From Paenibacillus guangzhouensis (lineage in GTDB: Bacteria; Bacillota; Bacilli; Paenibacillales; Paenibacillaceae): a DNA stretch of 64,000 nucleotides. The position numbers were made by a program, and so were the translations under genes. The DNA lies in assembly GCF_009363075.1 (NCBI RefSeq), contig NZ_CP045293.1, forward strand, positions 124,001 through 188,000, read 5' to 3'. The notes beneath the pieces are model-generated. The model searched no databases. It saw only the letters and a program-made list of their open reading frames with translations, and was not told the origin of the DNA. Position 1 is the first letter of the stretch, and every line of letters begins with the position of its first letter. Positions 39,159 to 49,488 of the stretch are shown in pieces.

Positions 39159-39187
39159 ATCTTACTTAGATTTCCCGAGAATTTCAA
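39159..39187 (-). promoter_or_regulatory. Promoter for the uracil permease gene
   Basis: On the minus strand TTGAAA (39187-39182) and TAAGAT (39164-39159) are 17 bases apart. The repeat element then lies between this promoter and the ribosome binding site. Confidence 0.6.
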
Positions 39188-39226
39188 CAAAAATGTGCAC
39201 AAATAGACAAACCAAATGGAGAATAG

Positions 39227-39255
39227 TTGACGAAGCTAGCCTAGAAGGGCATAAT
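39227..39255 (+). promoter_or_regulatory. Sigma-A promoter of rel
   Basis: TTGACG (39227-39232), 17-base spacer, CATAAT (39250-39255). Confidence 0.7.
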
Positions 39256-39321
39256 GATAAAAACACAGTTAATGGTCGGATTGAACCGCATTCTATGTAG
39301 AGAGGAATTGGAACGGAGCAG

Positions 39322-41505
39322 ATGGGCATTGAAAAGTTACTTGAGAAGGCATCCGCATATATCAAACCACAGGACTTGCAGCGTATACAGGAAGCCTACG
39401 ATTTTGCTGAGAAGGCCCATATTAATCAGGTGCGCAAATCGGGAGAACCTTATATTCTTCACCCCCTTGCGGTTGCTGATATTGTGGTTAATATGCAGAT
39501 GGATACGACATCCATTATTGCAGCGCTATTGCATGATGTAGTTGAAGACACATCGGTCTCCTTGGATACCATTCGAGAGAAGTTCGGCAATACTTGCGCT
39601 TTGCTCGTGGATGGCCTAACCAAACTCGAGAAGATTCAGTTCCGATCCAAAGAGGAACAACAGAACGAGAATTATCGAAAAATGTTCGTAGCGATGGCGC
39701 AGGATATTCGCGTTATCGTTATTAAGCTTGCAGACCGACTGCATAACATGCGAACGTTGAAATACCAATCGGAAGAAAGCCAACGACGTATCGCCTATGA
39801 AACGCTGGAGATTTTCTGTCCCATCGCACACCGGCTTGGTATTTCCGCTATCAAATGGGAGATGGAGGACATTGCCCTCAGGTACTTGAACCCACAGCAA
39901 TACTACCGGATTGCGAATCTCGTACAGAAGAAGCGTGTTGAGCGGGAACAGTATATTGATAATGTCATTGGACGAATTAAAGAGAAGCTGGATGAGATGG
40001 GGATCGAAGCGGATTTGTCCGGACGCCCTAAGCATATTTACAGTGTGTACAAGAAAATGACGACGAAGAACAAGCAGTTCAATGAGATCTATGATCTGCT
40101 CGCGATTCGGATCATTGTCGATAATATTAAAGATTGTTATGCGACACTTGGGATCATCCATACGCTGTGGAAGCCGATGCCTGGCAGATTCAAAGATTAT
40201 ATCGCCATGCCCAAAGCAAACATGTATCAATCTTTGCATACCACGGTGATCGGGCCGAACGGTGAACCAACAGAGGTGCAGATCCGTACATGGGAGATGC
40301 ATCGTACGTCTGAGTTCGGTATCGCAGCCCACTGGGCATACAAAGAGGGAAGTGTCGTGCCTGCTGGGAATTTCGAGGACAAAATGAATTGGTTCCGCGA
40401 AATACTAGAGCTCCAGCAAGAGACCAAAGATGCGTCAGAGTTCATGGAATCACTCAAAATGGACTTCTTTTCGGATCTTGTGTTTGTTTTTACGCCAAAA
40501 GGCGAAGTGATCGAATTGCCTGCAGGATCCGTTCCACTGGATTTTGCTTATCGCATTCATACTGAAGTCGGGAATCGGACGATCGGTGCGAAGGTCAATG
40601 GTCGGATCGTGCCGCTTGAGCACAAATTGAAGACGGGCGATATCGTCGAAATTCTGACATCGAAGCATTCCTACGGTCCGAGTCAGGACTGGGTCAAAAT
40701 TGCGCAATCCTCGCATGCACGCAGCAAAATTAAGCAATGGTTCAAAAAAGAGCGTCGTGAAGAGAATGTGGAGAAAGGCCGCGAATTGCTCGAGCGCGAG
40801 CTTAAGCGCCTTGCGCTAGAGCCTTCCGCTTGGTTGACGGACGATAAATTGCTCGAAGTCGCGAAGAAATTCACCTTCAACGATGTAGAAGATATGTTAT
40901 CGGCTATTGGGTTCAGCGGCATAACGGCGGCTCAAATCTGCACAAGACTGACGGAGAAAATGCGTAAGGAAGCAGAAGAAGCTAGCTTGATCGAACTAAC
41001 GAACGAAGTGCGGGAAGTGAAGACGGCGGCGCCGGAGCGGAAATCGCGTCCGACGAACGGCGTACGGGTCAAAGGGATCGATAATCTGCTCGTACGGTTC
41101 GCACGCTGCTGCAATCCGATTCCTGGTGATGACATTATCGGTTATATTACGCGTGGACGCGGGGTGTCTGTTCACCGGACGGATTGTACGAACATTCCGA
41201 AGGATGATGACGCTGATGAAGCAGCGCGTGTCATTGAGGTCGAGTGGGAACAGACGGTTGAAGCGAACTATAGTGTGGATATCGAGATTACAGGACTGGA
41301 TCGCCGCGGCATGTTGAATGAGGTGCTTCAGGCTGTATCGGAGAGCAAGACAAATATCTCGGCGGTGTCTGGCCGTTCAGATAAGAATAAGATGTCGCTC
41401 ATTCATATGACGATCCTCATTCGGAACAATGATCACTTGCAATCGGTGGTCGACAAAATTAAGCGTGTCAGAGATGTGTATTCCGTTCATCGGATGATGC
41501 AATAA
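39322..41505 (+). CDS. relA: Bifunctional (p)ppGpp synthetase/hydrolase Rel
   Basis: Stringent-response enzyme of 727 residues. The HD hydrolase domain with HPLAVADIV and [11 protein letters not shown] (near 50-75) is intact, so it should degrade as well as make (p)ppGpp. The synthetase domain ([20 protein letters not shown] near 295), TGS domain ([21 protein letters not shown] near 390), a conserved-cysteine region ([13 protein letters not shown] near 595) and C-terminal ACT domain follow. The ATG at 39322 follows GGAGCAG. dtd follows 16 bases later. Confidence 0.97.
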   Translation: MGIEKLLEKASAYIKPQDLQRIQEAYDFAEKAHINQVRKSGEPYILHPLAVADIVVNMQMDTTSIIAALLHDVVEDTSVSLDTIREKFGNTCALLVDGLTKLEKIQFRSKEEQQNENYRKMFVAMAQDIRVIVIKLADRLHNMRTLKYQSEESQRRIAYETLEIFCPIAHRLGISAIKWEMEDIALRYLNPQQYYRIANLVQKKRVEREQYIDNVIGRIKEKLDEMGIEADLSGRPKHIYSVYKKMTTKNKQFNEIYDLLAIRIIVDNIKDCYATLGIIHTLWKPMPGRFKDYIAMPKANMYQSLHTTVIGPNGEPTEVQIRTWEMHRTSEFGIAAHWAYKEGSVVPAGNFEDKMNWFREILELQQETKDASEFMESLKMDFFSDLVFVFTPKGEVIELPAGSVPLDFAYRIHTEVGNRTIGAKVNGRIVPLEHKLKTGDIVEILTSKHSYGPSQDWVKIAQSSHARSKIKQWFKKERREENVEKGRELLERELKRLALEPSAWLTDDKLLEVAKKFTFNDVEDMLSAIGFSGITAAQICTRLTEKMRKEAEEASLIELTNEVREVKTAAPERKSRPTNGVRVKGIDNLLVRFARCCNPIPGDDIIGYITRGRGVSVHRTDCTNIPKDDDADEAARVIEVEWEQTVEANYSVDIEITGLDRRGMLNEVLQAVSESKTNISAVSGRSDKNKMSLIHMTILIRNNDHLQSVVDKIKRVRDVYSVHRMMQ

Positions 41506-41521
41506 AGGGGCAATACGAACC

Positions 41522-41968
41522 ATGAAAGTCGTCGTACAACGATGTAAAGCAGCGAGCGTTATCGTCTCGGGCGAGACCATCGGTCAGATTGAGCACGGAT
41601 TAATGCTGCTTGTCGGCATTACCCATGAAGATACAGAGCAAGATGTTCGGTATGCAGCTGATAAAATTGCCGGATTGCGTATCTTCGAAGATGAGCAGGA
41701 GAAAATGAACTTCTCGGTCGTCGATGTAGGCGGACAAATTCTATCCGTCTCCCAGTTCACTTTATACGGTGATGTTCGTAAAGGAAAACGCCCGAACTTC
41801 ATGGCCGCGGCGCGGCCGGAACAGGCAGAACAATTATATGAGCTTTTCAATGCGAGATTACGCGAGTTAGGCTTGGTCGTTGAGACGGGGCGATTCGGGG
41901 CGATGATGGACGTCGTCTTTACGAATTCGGGCCCGGTAACCTTGATCGTGGATTCGAAGCAAGCGTGA
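41522..41968 (+). CDS. dtd: D-aminoacyl-tRNA deacylase
   Basis: Removes D-amino acids wrongly attached to tRNA; homodimer of 148 residues. The two halves of the active site are visible: [10 protein letters not shown] near residue 80 and [13 protein letters not shown] (the Gly-cisPro-like motif) near 138. The rel-dtd order is conserved in Bacillota. Confidence 0.97.
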   Translation: MKVVVQRCKAASVIVSGETIGQIEHGLMLLVGITHEDTEQDVRYAADKIAGLRIFEDEQEKMNFSVVDVGGQILSVSQFTLYGDVRKGKRPNFMAAARPEQAEQLYELFNARLRELGLVVETGRFGAMMDVVFTNSGPVTLIVDSKQA

Positions 41969-42055
41969 GGCATGATTAACGCAGAAGGATTAATACAGCT
42001 CCGATCGGGAAGACTAGGGTTAAGAACTGAGTCTACGTGAAGGAGCGATTCAACC

Positions 42056-42208
42056 TTGCGGTTATCGAAGAAAGAATTAGCCATGCGACGAGCAGATGCT
42101 CGAATCCTTGGCAATGATATGCATGAGACGATGCGAATGGGTGTGAGTCGTAGCGGGAACGAATTCGCTTCCGAGATGATGAGTCCTACCAAACGGAATC
42201 GCGATTAG
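42056..42208 (+). CDS. Small orphan ORF, 50 residues
   Basis: TTG start 10 bases after GAAGGAG (42039-42045); it encodes a charged peptide beginning MRLSKKELAMRRADARIL and ending TKRNRD. There is no signal peptide or membrane segment, and it is basic at both ends with a Met-rich middle (NDMHETMRMGVSRSG). I do not recognise a family. The good ribosome binding site, the place in a gap otherwise lacking genes, and cotranscription with dtd are the arguments for it. It may be a Paenibacillus-lineage small protein. Confidence 0.5.
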   Translation: MRLSKKELAMRRADARILGNDMHETMRMGVSRSGNEFASEMMSPTKRNRD

Positions 42209-42330
42209 AATGGAAACGGGGAAATGAAGCGCTTTATTTTTTGTAATATAACTGTAATATAATTTAAACACTCCGATAATATTGCCAGTCTATACTACAA
42301 ACATGACCCCCTTTTTAATATAACTTTTGG

Positions 42331-42358
42331 ACCTACAATCGATTTTGTAGGTTTTTTT
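42331..42358 (+). terminator. Rho-independent terminator before the hisS promoter
   Basis: A perfect 8-bp stem ACCTACAA / TTGTAGGT (42331-42338 with 42345-42352), 6-base loop, seven T residues. The AT-rich stretch before it (42209-42330) holds TATAAT at 42258-42263 without a good -35, and nothing else clear. Confidence 0.82.
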
Positions 42359-42400
42359 CTGTCTTCATACAGAATTTAAGCCTAAGATCACAACCAATTC

Positions 42401-42429
42401 TTGACTTTCCCCTGTTAACTCGCTACAAT
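42401..42429 (+). promoter_or_regulatory. Sigma-A promoter of the hisS-aspS unit
   Basis: TTGACT (42401-42406), 17-base spacer, TACAAT (42424-42429); transcription would start near 42436. Confidence 0.78.
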
Positions 42430-42435
42430 CATATA

Positions 42436-42758
42436 ATAAGTTTATGAATCTTTGATTCGTTGAAGGGATAAAGTACTTCACCCCACATAGTCAGAGAGGG
42501 ATCCCCAGGCTGGAAGGGTCCTTATGATGGATGAACGAATAGACCTCCCTGAGAACAAACGGTGAACCGATCCTGCTTCATGTAAGAAGCTGTCACAGTA
42601 ATCGATTTGCGTGTCACGGGCGTTAACCGTAAAGCGAGCATTATTCATTCTGTACGCCATCGTACGATGAAGGCTCGAAATGTGGGTGGTACCACGGGTG
42701 AATGTGAACACAATCTCTCGTCCCTGTTCTGATAACAGGGGTGGGGGATTTTTTTATT
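42436..42758 (+). promoter_or_regulatory. T-box riboswitch leader of hisS(-aspS)
   Basis: The T-box core GGGTGGTACCACGG is at 42684-42697. Stem I is seen: base AGGGA/TCCCT (42464-42468 with 42546-42550), an internal loop with AGTA (42472-42475) opposite CGAATAGACC (42536-42545), then TTCA/TGAA and a distal arm containing CAGAGAGGG and GGCTGGAAG. The leader ends in an intrinsic terminator. It should read the charging of a tRNA and lower termination when that tRNA is uncharged. No His codon is obvious in the loop; GAC (Asp, 42542-42544) is the likely specifier. Confidence 0.88.
42713..42755 (+). terminator. Regulated terminator of the T-box leader
   Basis: A 16-position stem with several G-U pairs (42713-42728 with 42734-42749) and seven T residues; competes with the antiterminator containing the T-box core. 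Confidence 0.85.
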
Positions 42759-42785
42759 GAAGTTATATAGTCGGAGGGAATGGAC

Positions 42786-44030
42786 ATGGCATTTCAGAAG
42801 CCTACAGGCACACAGGATATTCTGCCAGGGAATGTAGAGAACTGGCATTTTATTGAGGAGACGGCACGTGATATGAGCCGCAGATTCAACTACAAGGAGA
42901 TCCGTACACCGATCTTTGAACAGACCGAACTGTTCGAACGTGGTGTAGGGGAGACGACGGATGTCGTTGAGAAAGAAATGTATACGTTCCGAGACAAAGG
43001 CGACCGCAGCATGACGCTTCGTCCGGAAGGTACAGCAGGCGTAGTGCGCTCCTATGTAGAGAATAAGCTCTATGGGGAGCCGGATACATGCAAATTGTAT
43101 TATATCGGACCCATGTTCCGTTATGAGCGTCCGCAAGCAGGTCGTCAACGCCAATTCCACCAGTTCGGGATCGAAGCCTTCGGTGCAGTTGATCCGAGCA
43201 TTGATGCGGAAGTCGTGGCTTTCGGCTATCAGTTCTGCCGTGAAATTGGACTTCAAGGCGTGAAGGTTGAGATCAATTCGATCGGGAATCCGGCTGTTCG
43301 CGCAGCTTATCGCGATACATTGCTTCAATTCTTGAATCCGCTTCGGGACAAACTCTGTAAGGATTGTCAGTCCCGCATCGATCGTAATCCGCTCCGCGTG
43401 CTCGACTGCAAAGTGGATCAGCAGTACTTCACAGATGCACCTTCGATTCTAGACAGCTTAGACGAAGAATGTGCGACACACTTCGAGAAAGTGAAGCAGC
43501 ATTTAACGGCGATGGGCGTAGAGTACACTATTAATCACCGTCTTGTACGGGGGCTTGACTATTATACGCATACTGCGTTTGAGTATAAAGCACAAGGCAT
43601 CGGCGCGATCGATACGATCGGCGGCGGTGGGCGTTACAATGGCTTGGTAGCAGGTATTGGCGGTCCGGATCAACCTGGTGTTGGATTTGGTATCGGGCTC
43701 GAGCGTATCGCATTGATTTTGGAGAAGCAGGGCATTGCCATTCCGCAGCCGAAGCCACTCGACGTGTATCTCATTGCACTTGGCGAGCAAGCAGAGGATG
43801 AAGTGACCAAGCAGCTGCATCTTCTACGGACACAAGGTATTTCAGCAGAAAAAGACTACCAAGGTCGTAAAATGAAGGCGCAAATGAAATCAGCCGACCG
43901 CATGCAGGCGCGTTATACCGCGATCTTGGGAGAGGACGAATTGTCCCGCGGGGAAATTGCACTGAAGTCGATGGCTACAGGGGAGCAGAAGATGGTGCCA
44001 CTCGCGAACCTTGCCCAAGAAATTATCTAA
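42786..44030 (+). CDS. hisS: Histidyl-tRNA synthetase
   Basis: Class II synthetase of 414 residues. Motif 2 is in MTLRPEGTAGVVRSYVE near residue 80, the His-specific signatures RGLDYYTHTAFEY and GGGGRYNGLV near 255-285, and the anticodon domain covers about 325-414. I prefer ATG 42786, 8 bases after GGAGGG, to ATG 42780. Expression is under the T-box leader, and aspS follows 61 bases later without a terminator between. Confidence 0.97.
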   Translation: MAFQKPTGTQDILPGNVENWHFIEETARDMSRRFNYKEIRTPIFEQTELFERGVGETTDVVEKEMYTFRDKGDRSMTLRPEGTAGVVRSYVENKLYGEPDTCKLYYIGPMFRYERPQAGRQRQFHQFGIEAFGAVDPSIDAEVVAFGYQFCREIGLQGVKVEINSIGNPAVRAAYRDTLLQFLNPLRDKLCKDCQSRIDRNPLRVLDCKVDQQYFTDAPSILDSLDEECATHFEKVKQHLTAMGVEYTINHRLVRGLDYYTHTAFEYKAQGIGAIDTIGGGGRYNGLVAGIGGPDQPGVGFGIGLERIALILEKQGIAIPQPKPLDVYLIALGEQAEDEVTKQLHLLRTQGISAEKDYQGRKMKAQMKSADRMQARYTAILGEDELSRGEIALKSMATGEQKMVPLANLAQEII

Positions 44031-44091
44031 AGTTAACTTTTCACGAAATGGAATCCATGCAAGTTAATATAACCAAAGGGGTAGAACGAAA

Positions 44092-45876
<1,785 letters not shown>

Positions 45877-45893
45877 GGGAGGCAATCAGTATT

Positions 45894-46649
45894 ATGCTTC
45901 ATCAGTTTTCGAGAACGGAACTGGCGATTGGTCCGGATGGTCTGGACAAAATGAAGAGAAGTACCGTCGCTGTCCTCGGGATCGGCGGCGTCGGCTCGAT
46001 CGCAGCAGAGGCGCTCGCGCGCACAGGGGTTGGCCGGATCATTCTCATCGATAAAGATGTCGTCGACATTACGAACATTAATCGCCAGATTCATGCATTA
46101 ACAACGACGGTTGGACAGAAGAAGGCCGATCTGATGCGCGACCGGATTAAGCTCATTAATCCGGATTGCGATGTCATCGCGTTGAACATGTTCTACACGG
46201 AAGAGACTTATGAGCAGCTGTTCCAATATCCGCTCGATTATGTACTAGATGCATCGGATACGATTATCTATAAGATTCATCTGATCAAACAGTGTCTTAC
46301 GCGCGGGATTCCAGTTATTTCGAGTATGGGCGCAGCGAATAAGATGGATCCGACGAAATTCCAAGTCGCGGATATTTCGAAGACGTCGATGGACCCGATC
46401 GCACGTGTGATTCGTCAGAAGCTTCGCAAAGAAGGTATTAAGAAAGGCGTTCAAGTGGTCTTCTCGACGGAAGAGCCGCTGAAGCCACGCGAAGATGTTA
46501 CTCAGCGAATCGTACCGGAGAATGCGCCTGATATTCGCAAAGCGCAAATGCCGCCAGCGAGCAACGCTTTTGTGCCGCCAACGGTGGGGCTCATCATGAC
46601 AAGTGTAGCCGTTCGCGACTTGCTTGCTACGTTGAATACAGAAGAATAA
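45894..46649 (+). CDS. tcdA: tRNA threonylcarbamoyladenosine dehydratase TcdA
   Basis: E1-like ATP-dependent enzyme that cyclises t6A37 of tRNA to ct6A. The adenylation motif LGIGGVGSIAAEALARTGVG (residues 25-44) and the DKDVVDITNINRQ segment are typical. 251 residues. It is the B. subtilis yrvM counterpart, directly after aspS with a 17-base gap, so it may share the T-box transcript. Confidence 0.94.
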   Translation: MLHQFSRTELAIGPDGLDKMKRSTVAVLGIGGVGSIAAEALARTGVGRIILIDKDVVDITNINRQIHALTTTVGQKKADLMRDRIKLINPDCDVIALNMFYTEETYEQLFQYPLDYVLDASDTIIYKIHLIKQCLTRGIPVISSMGAANKMDPTKFQVADISKTSMDPIARVIRQKLRKEGIKKGVQVVFSTEEPLKPREDVTQRIVPENAPDIRKAQMPPASNAFVPPTVGLIMTSVAVRDLLATLNTEE

Positions 46650-46657
46650 AAAATGAC

Positions 46658-46703
46658 AAATAACCTGTTCTTGGCCAAGTTGGCTGAGACAGGTTATTTT
46701 TTT
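46658..46703 (+). terminator. Rho-independent terminator after tcdA
   Basis: AAATAACCTGT (46658-46668) pairs with ACAGGTTATTT (46689-46699); an inner TTGGCCAA sits in the loop and T residues follow. Confidence 0.82.
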
Positions 46704-46839
46704 ATGTTCGATGGATGCCGTGACATTATTTCAGTCGAAGATAGGTACAGCTTACGGGTGGGTGCGTACGGTAACAATACTCATAATAGATAATCCCCTC
46801 TAGCCTTCCATAAGGAGTTATGTTATGATATCTATTAAT

Positions 46840-46856
46840 TTAGTACCAGATACTAA
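46840..46856. promoter_or_regulatory. FapR-type operator before fabH
   Basis: TTAGTA-CCAGA-TACTAA is a perfect inverted repeat that matches the 17-bp FapR consensus TTAGTACCTGRTACTAA at all but one or two centre positions. FapR represses fatty-acid synthesis genes and is released by malonyl-CoA. A possible TATGAT -10 at 46824-46829 lies just upstream, so bound FapR would cover the start of transcription. Confidence 0.82.
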
Positions 46857-46892
46857 TATCTAGTGCTAAAACGACTGAAGGAGGACTTGAAC

Positions 46893-47909
46893 ATGACAGC
46901 TTCAAACGTATTGAACGATAGCCATATCGAATTAACTTCGCATGCACGAATTACAGCGATTGGTGCTTATGTGCCTGAGCGTCAGATTACAAATGCAGAT
47001 ATGGAGCGGATGGTGGATACCAGCGATGAGTGGATTGTGCAGCGTACAGGAATTCGTGAGCGACGTGCCGTCAGCGAAGGCGAATTCACGAGCGATATGT
47101 GCATACGGGCTGTCGAGGATATGCTTGCGAATTATCCGGTTGACGTAGCCGATGTCGATATGATTCTGGTAGCGACGAATACGCCGGATGTTCCTTTTCC
47201 TTCGGTAGCAGCAATCATTCAAGCGCGATTCGGGATTGAGAGTACGGGATCGCTTGACATCAATGCGACCTGCGCAGGGTTCGCCTATGGTCTGCATCTC
47301 GCGAATGGCTTGATTAGCGCTGGCTTGCATCGGAAGATTCTCGTATTTGGCGCAGATGCATTAACGCGTGTGACGGATTACACGGATCGTACGACTTGCA
47401 TTCTTTTCGGCGATGGCGCGGGTGTGGTCATGGTGGAGCAAGATATGGGGAACGGCGCATTTCAAGCGGTCACGATGGGGACAGACGGGACAGGCGGGAA
47501 GCATGTCTATCGTTCCGGAACGCGTACAGAGCTGCACGGCACTGAGCTTGTCGGAGACGGGAAAATCGTACAGAACGGTCGGGAGGTCTACCGCTTCGCC
47601 GTTAGTACGGTACCGAAAGGGATTGCAGCCCTGTTGGAGCAAACGGGCGGAACCACGGACCAGATCGATTGGTTCGTACCGCATAGCGCGAATCTGCGAA
47701 TTATCGAATCCATCTGCGAGAAGACCGGCATTCCGATCGAGAAGGCGCTCTACAGCTTAGAATACTATGGCAATACATCGGCGGCATCGATTCCGCTAGC
47801 CATTCATTTGGGAGTTCAACAAGGCATAGTGAAGCCTGGCGATAATATGTTATTGTTCGGCTTCGGCGGCGGTCTCACGTATACTGGATTAATGCTACGG
47901 TGGATGTAA
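46893..47909 (+). CDS. fabH: Beta-ketoacyl-ACP synthase III FabH
   Basis: Starts fatty-acid chains by condensing acyl-CoA with malonyl-ACP. The catalytic triad is Cys127 (NATCAGFAYGL), His in WFVPHSANLRI and Asn in YYGNTSAASIPLAI. 338 residues, with about 15 extra at the N terminus compared with short FabH. I use ATG 46893 after GAAGGAGG. It stands alone, with the FapR operator upstream. Confidence 0.96.
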   Translation: MTASNVLNDSHIELTSHARITAIGAYVPERQITNADMERMVDTSDEWIVQRTGIRERRAVSEGEFTSDMCIRAVEDMLANYPVDVADVDMILVATNTPDVPFPSVAAIIQARFGIESTGSLDINATCAGFAYGLHLANGLISAGLHRKILVFGADALTRVTDYTDRTTCILFGDGAGVVMVEQDMGNGAFQAVTMGTDGTGGKHVYRSGTRTELHGTELVGDGKIVQNGREVYRFAVSTVPKGIAALLEQTGGTTDQIDWFVPHSANLRIIESICEKTGIPIEKALYSLEYYGNTSAASIPLAIHLGVQQGIVKPGDNMLLFGFGGGLTYTGLMLRWM

Positions 47910-47932
47910 GTTTGCCGCCGTACCCCAAAGCC

Positions 47933-47965
47933 AACCTCACCGATTTTAACGTGTGGGGTTGTTTT
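47933..47965 (+). terminator. Weak terminator-like hairpin after fabH
   Basis: AACCTCAC (47933-47940) pairs with GTGGGGTT (47953-47960), then GTTTT. It overlaps a possible promoter of rarA (TTAACG near 47946, TATGAT near 47970). Confidence 0.45.
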
Positions 47966-48030
47966 GTGTTATGATATAAGAACAAATGTTAGCATCAGAA
48001 TGCAGAACAAGTAAGGGTTGGGATGAGGCG

Positions 48031-49344
48031 ATGGATTTATTCTCTTATCAAGAACAATCAGAACCACAACAGCGTCTGCTCGCGGATCGTTTGCGGCCGC
48101 AGTCGCTAGATGAATACATCGGGCAAGAACATATTGTTGGACCTGGCAAATTGCTCAGAAGGGCGATTGAGGCTGACCAAGTCAGCTCAATTCTGCTCTA
48201 TGGGCCGCCTGGATGCGGGAAGACGACGCTCGCGCATATTATTTCGCAGCAGACCAAAGGTTCGTTCGTGCGTCTGAACGCAGTCGATGCGTCTGTAAAG
48301 GATGTACGGGAAGTCATAGAACAAGCCAAGCAGAATAAAATGATGTATGGGACCAAGACGATTCTATTCTTGGACGAGGTGCACCGATTCAACAGCTCGC
48401 GACAGGATGCGTTGCTGCCAGCGGTAGAGCAGGGCATCATCGTGTTCATCGGAGCGACGACGGAGAACCCGTTCCACTATGTGAACGGGGCACTGCTCAG
48501 TCGCTCGACGCTGTTCCAGCTGCAGCCGCTGACGCAGGTGCACTCGCTGCACGCGATGCGCCGTGCCCTGTCCGACCCGGACAAGGGCCTCGGCTTCATG
48601 CAGCTCAGCGCCGACGAAGAGGCGCTGGCGCATATCGCCAGCATGGCGAATGGGGACATTCGCCGTGCGCTGAATGCGCTGGAGCTGGCGGCTCTGACGA
48701 CGCCGCCGGATGCGGACGGCAGCGTCCGCATCACGCTCGAGGTGGCGGAGGAGTCCATCCGCCGCCCGACGGTTCGCGCAGACGAGTCGACGCAGTACGA
48801 CGTCTTGTCGGCGTTCCACAAGAGCATTCGCGGATCGAGCGATGCCGCGTTGTTCTGGTTCCTCTATGCCGTCGAGAAGCTCGGCATGGATCCGATGACG
48901 TTCATCCGGCGTCTGACCGTCGCGTGCAGCGAAGACATTGGCCTCGCCAATCCGCAAGCGCTCGTTCAAGCGACGAGCGCACTGGATGCGTATCATAAGA
49001 TCGGCTGGCCGGAATCGAAATATATCATTTCTCAGGCAATCCTGTTCGCCGTTGAGAGCCCGAAATCGAACGCGATTCCTCTCGCAATCTATCGGGCGAT
49101 GGAAGCGATGGAAGAGATCAAGTCCGCGGAAGTGCCGCTTCATCTGCGAGACACGCATTACAAGGGAGCGGAGAAGCTTGGGCATCAAGGGTACAAGTAT
49201 CCGCATGATTATCCAGGACATTATGTCGTCCAGGATTATTTACCTAAGAACATTCGGAATCGCGTCTTCTATATGGCTTCAGAACAAGGCATGGAGGAGA
49301 AAATCAAGCATAATCAACAGCTGCGTAGACAACCAAAATCGTAG
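48031..49344 (+). CDS. rarA: AAA+ replication-associated recombination protein RarA
   Basis: MgsA/RarA/WRNIP1-family ATPase of 437 residues that acts at stalled replication forks. Walker A GPPGCGKTT lies near residue 56, Walker B FLDEVHRFN near 112, sensor 1 IGATTENPF near 138; the C-terminal tetramerisation and MgsA domains follow (SEDIGLANPQAL). Local GC content is clearly high around 48500-48800. I use ATG 48031 after GGATGAGGCG. It corresponds to yrvN, next to yrvM/tcdA, in B. subtilis. Confidence 0.95.
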   Translation: MDLFSYQEQSEPQQRLLADRLRPQSLDEYIGQEHIVGPGKLLRRAIEADQVSSILLYGPPGCGKTTLAHIISQQTKGSFVRLNAVDASVKDVREVIEQAKQNKMMYGTKTILFLDEVHRFNSSRQDALLPAVEQGIIVFIGATTENPFHYVNGALLSRSTLFQLQPLTQVHSLHAMRRALSDPDKGLGFMQLSADEEALAHIASMANGDIRRALNALELAALTTPPDADGSVRITLEVAEESIRRPTVRADESTQYDVLSAFHKSIRGSSDAALFWFLYAVEKLGMDPMTFIRRLTVACSEDIGLANPQALVQATSALDAYHKIGWPESKYIISQAILFAVESPKSNAIPLAIYRAMEAMEEIKSAEVPLHLRDTHYKGAEKLGHQGYKYPHDYPGHYVVQDYLPKNIRNRVFYMASEQGMEEKIKHNQQLRRQPKS

Positions 49345-49362
49345 CCGAAAATTTTCCTTCAT

Positions 49363-49392
49363 TTGACGGACAAAGCCATTCATCTGTATAAT
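49363..49392 (+). promoter_or_regulatory. Promoter of the CNNM/CorC-type gene
   Basis: TTGACG (49363-49368) and TATAAT (49387-49392), 18 bases apart, giving a leader of about 90 bases before the ATG at 49489. Confidence 0.72.
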
Positions 49393-49433
49393 ACAATATT
49401 AATATATGATTTTCATATCTGAAGGAGGTGTAC

Positions 49434-49481
49434 CTATTCGCCTTTAGCGCTGAAGAAGCAGGATTTTGCAAAGGAGAATAG
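49434..49481 (+). promoter_or_regulatory. Leader hairpin covering the ribosome binding site
   Basis: CTATTCGCCTTT (49434-49445) pairs with AAAGGAGAATAG (49470-49481) at 11 of 12 positions. The right arm contains AAGGAG, the ribosome binding site of the gene at 49489. A second, unpaired GAAGGAGGTG at 49421-49430 has no proper start codon after it. This suggests control of translation, perhaps by metal or protein; no known riboswitch was recognised. Confidence 0.5.
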
Positions 49482-49488
49482 GGAATGA

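Noticed and set aside
48364-49221. 285-codon open frame on the minus strand, Arg-rich
   Set aside because: Antisense to the GC-rich part of rarA; the composition is an artefact of that strand and no ribosome binding site is seen.
49428-49480. Leader peptide starting at GTG 49429 upstream of the CNNM gene
   Set aside because: The GTG is part of the AAGGAGGTG sequence and has no separate ribosome binding site; the alternative ATT start gives only three codons.
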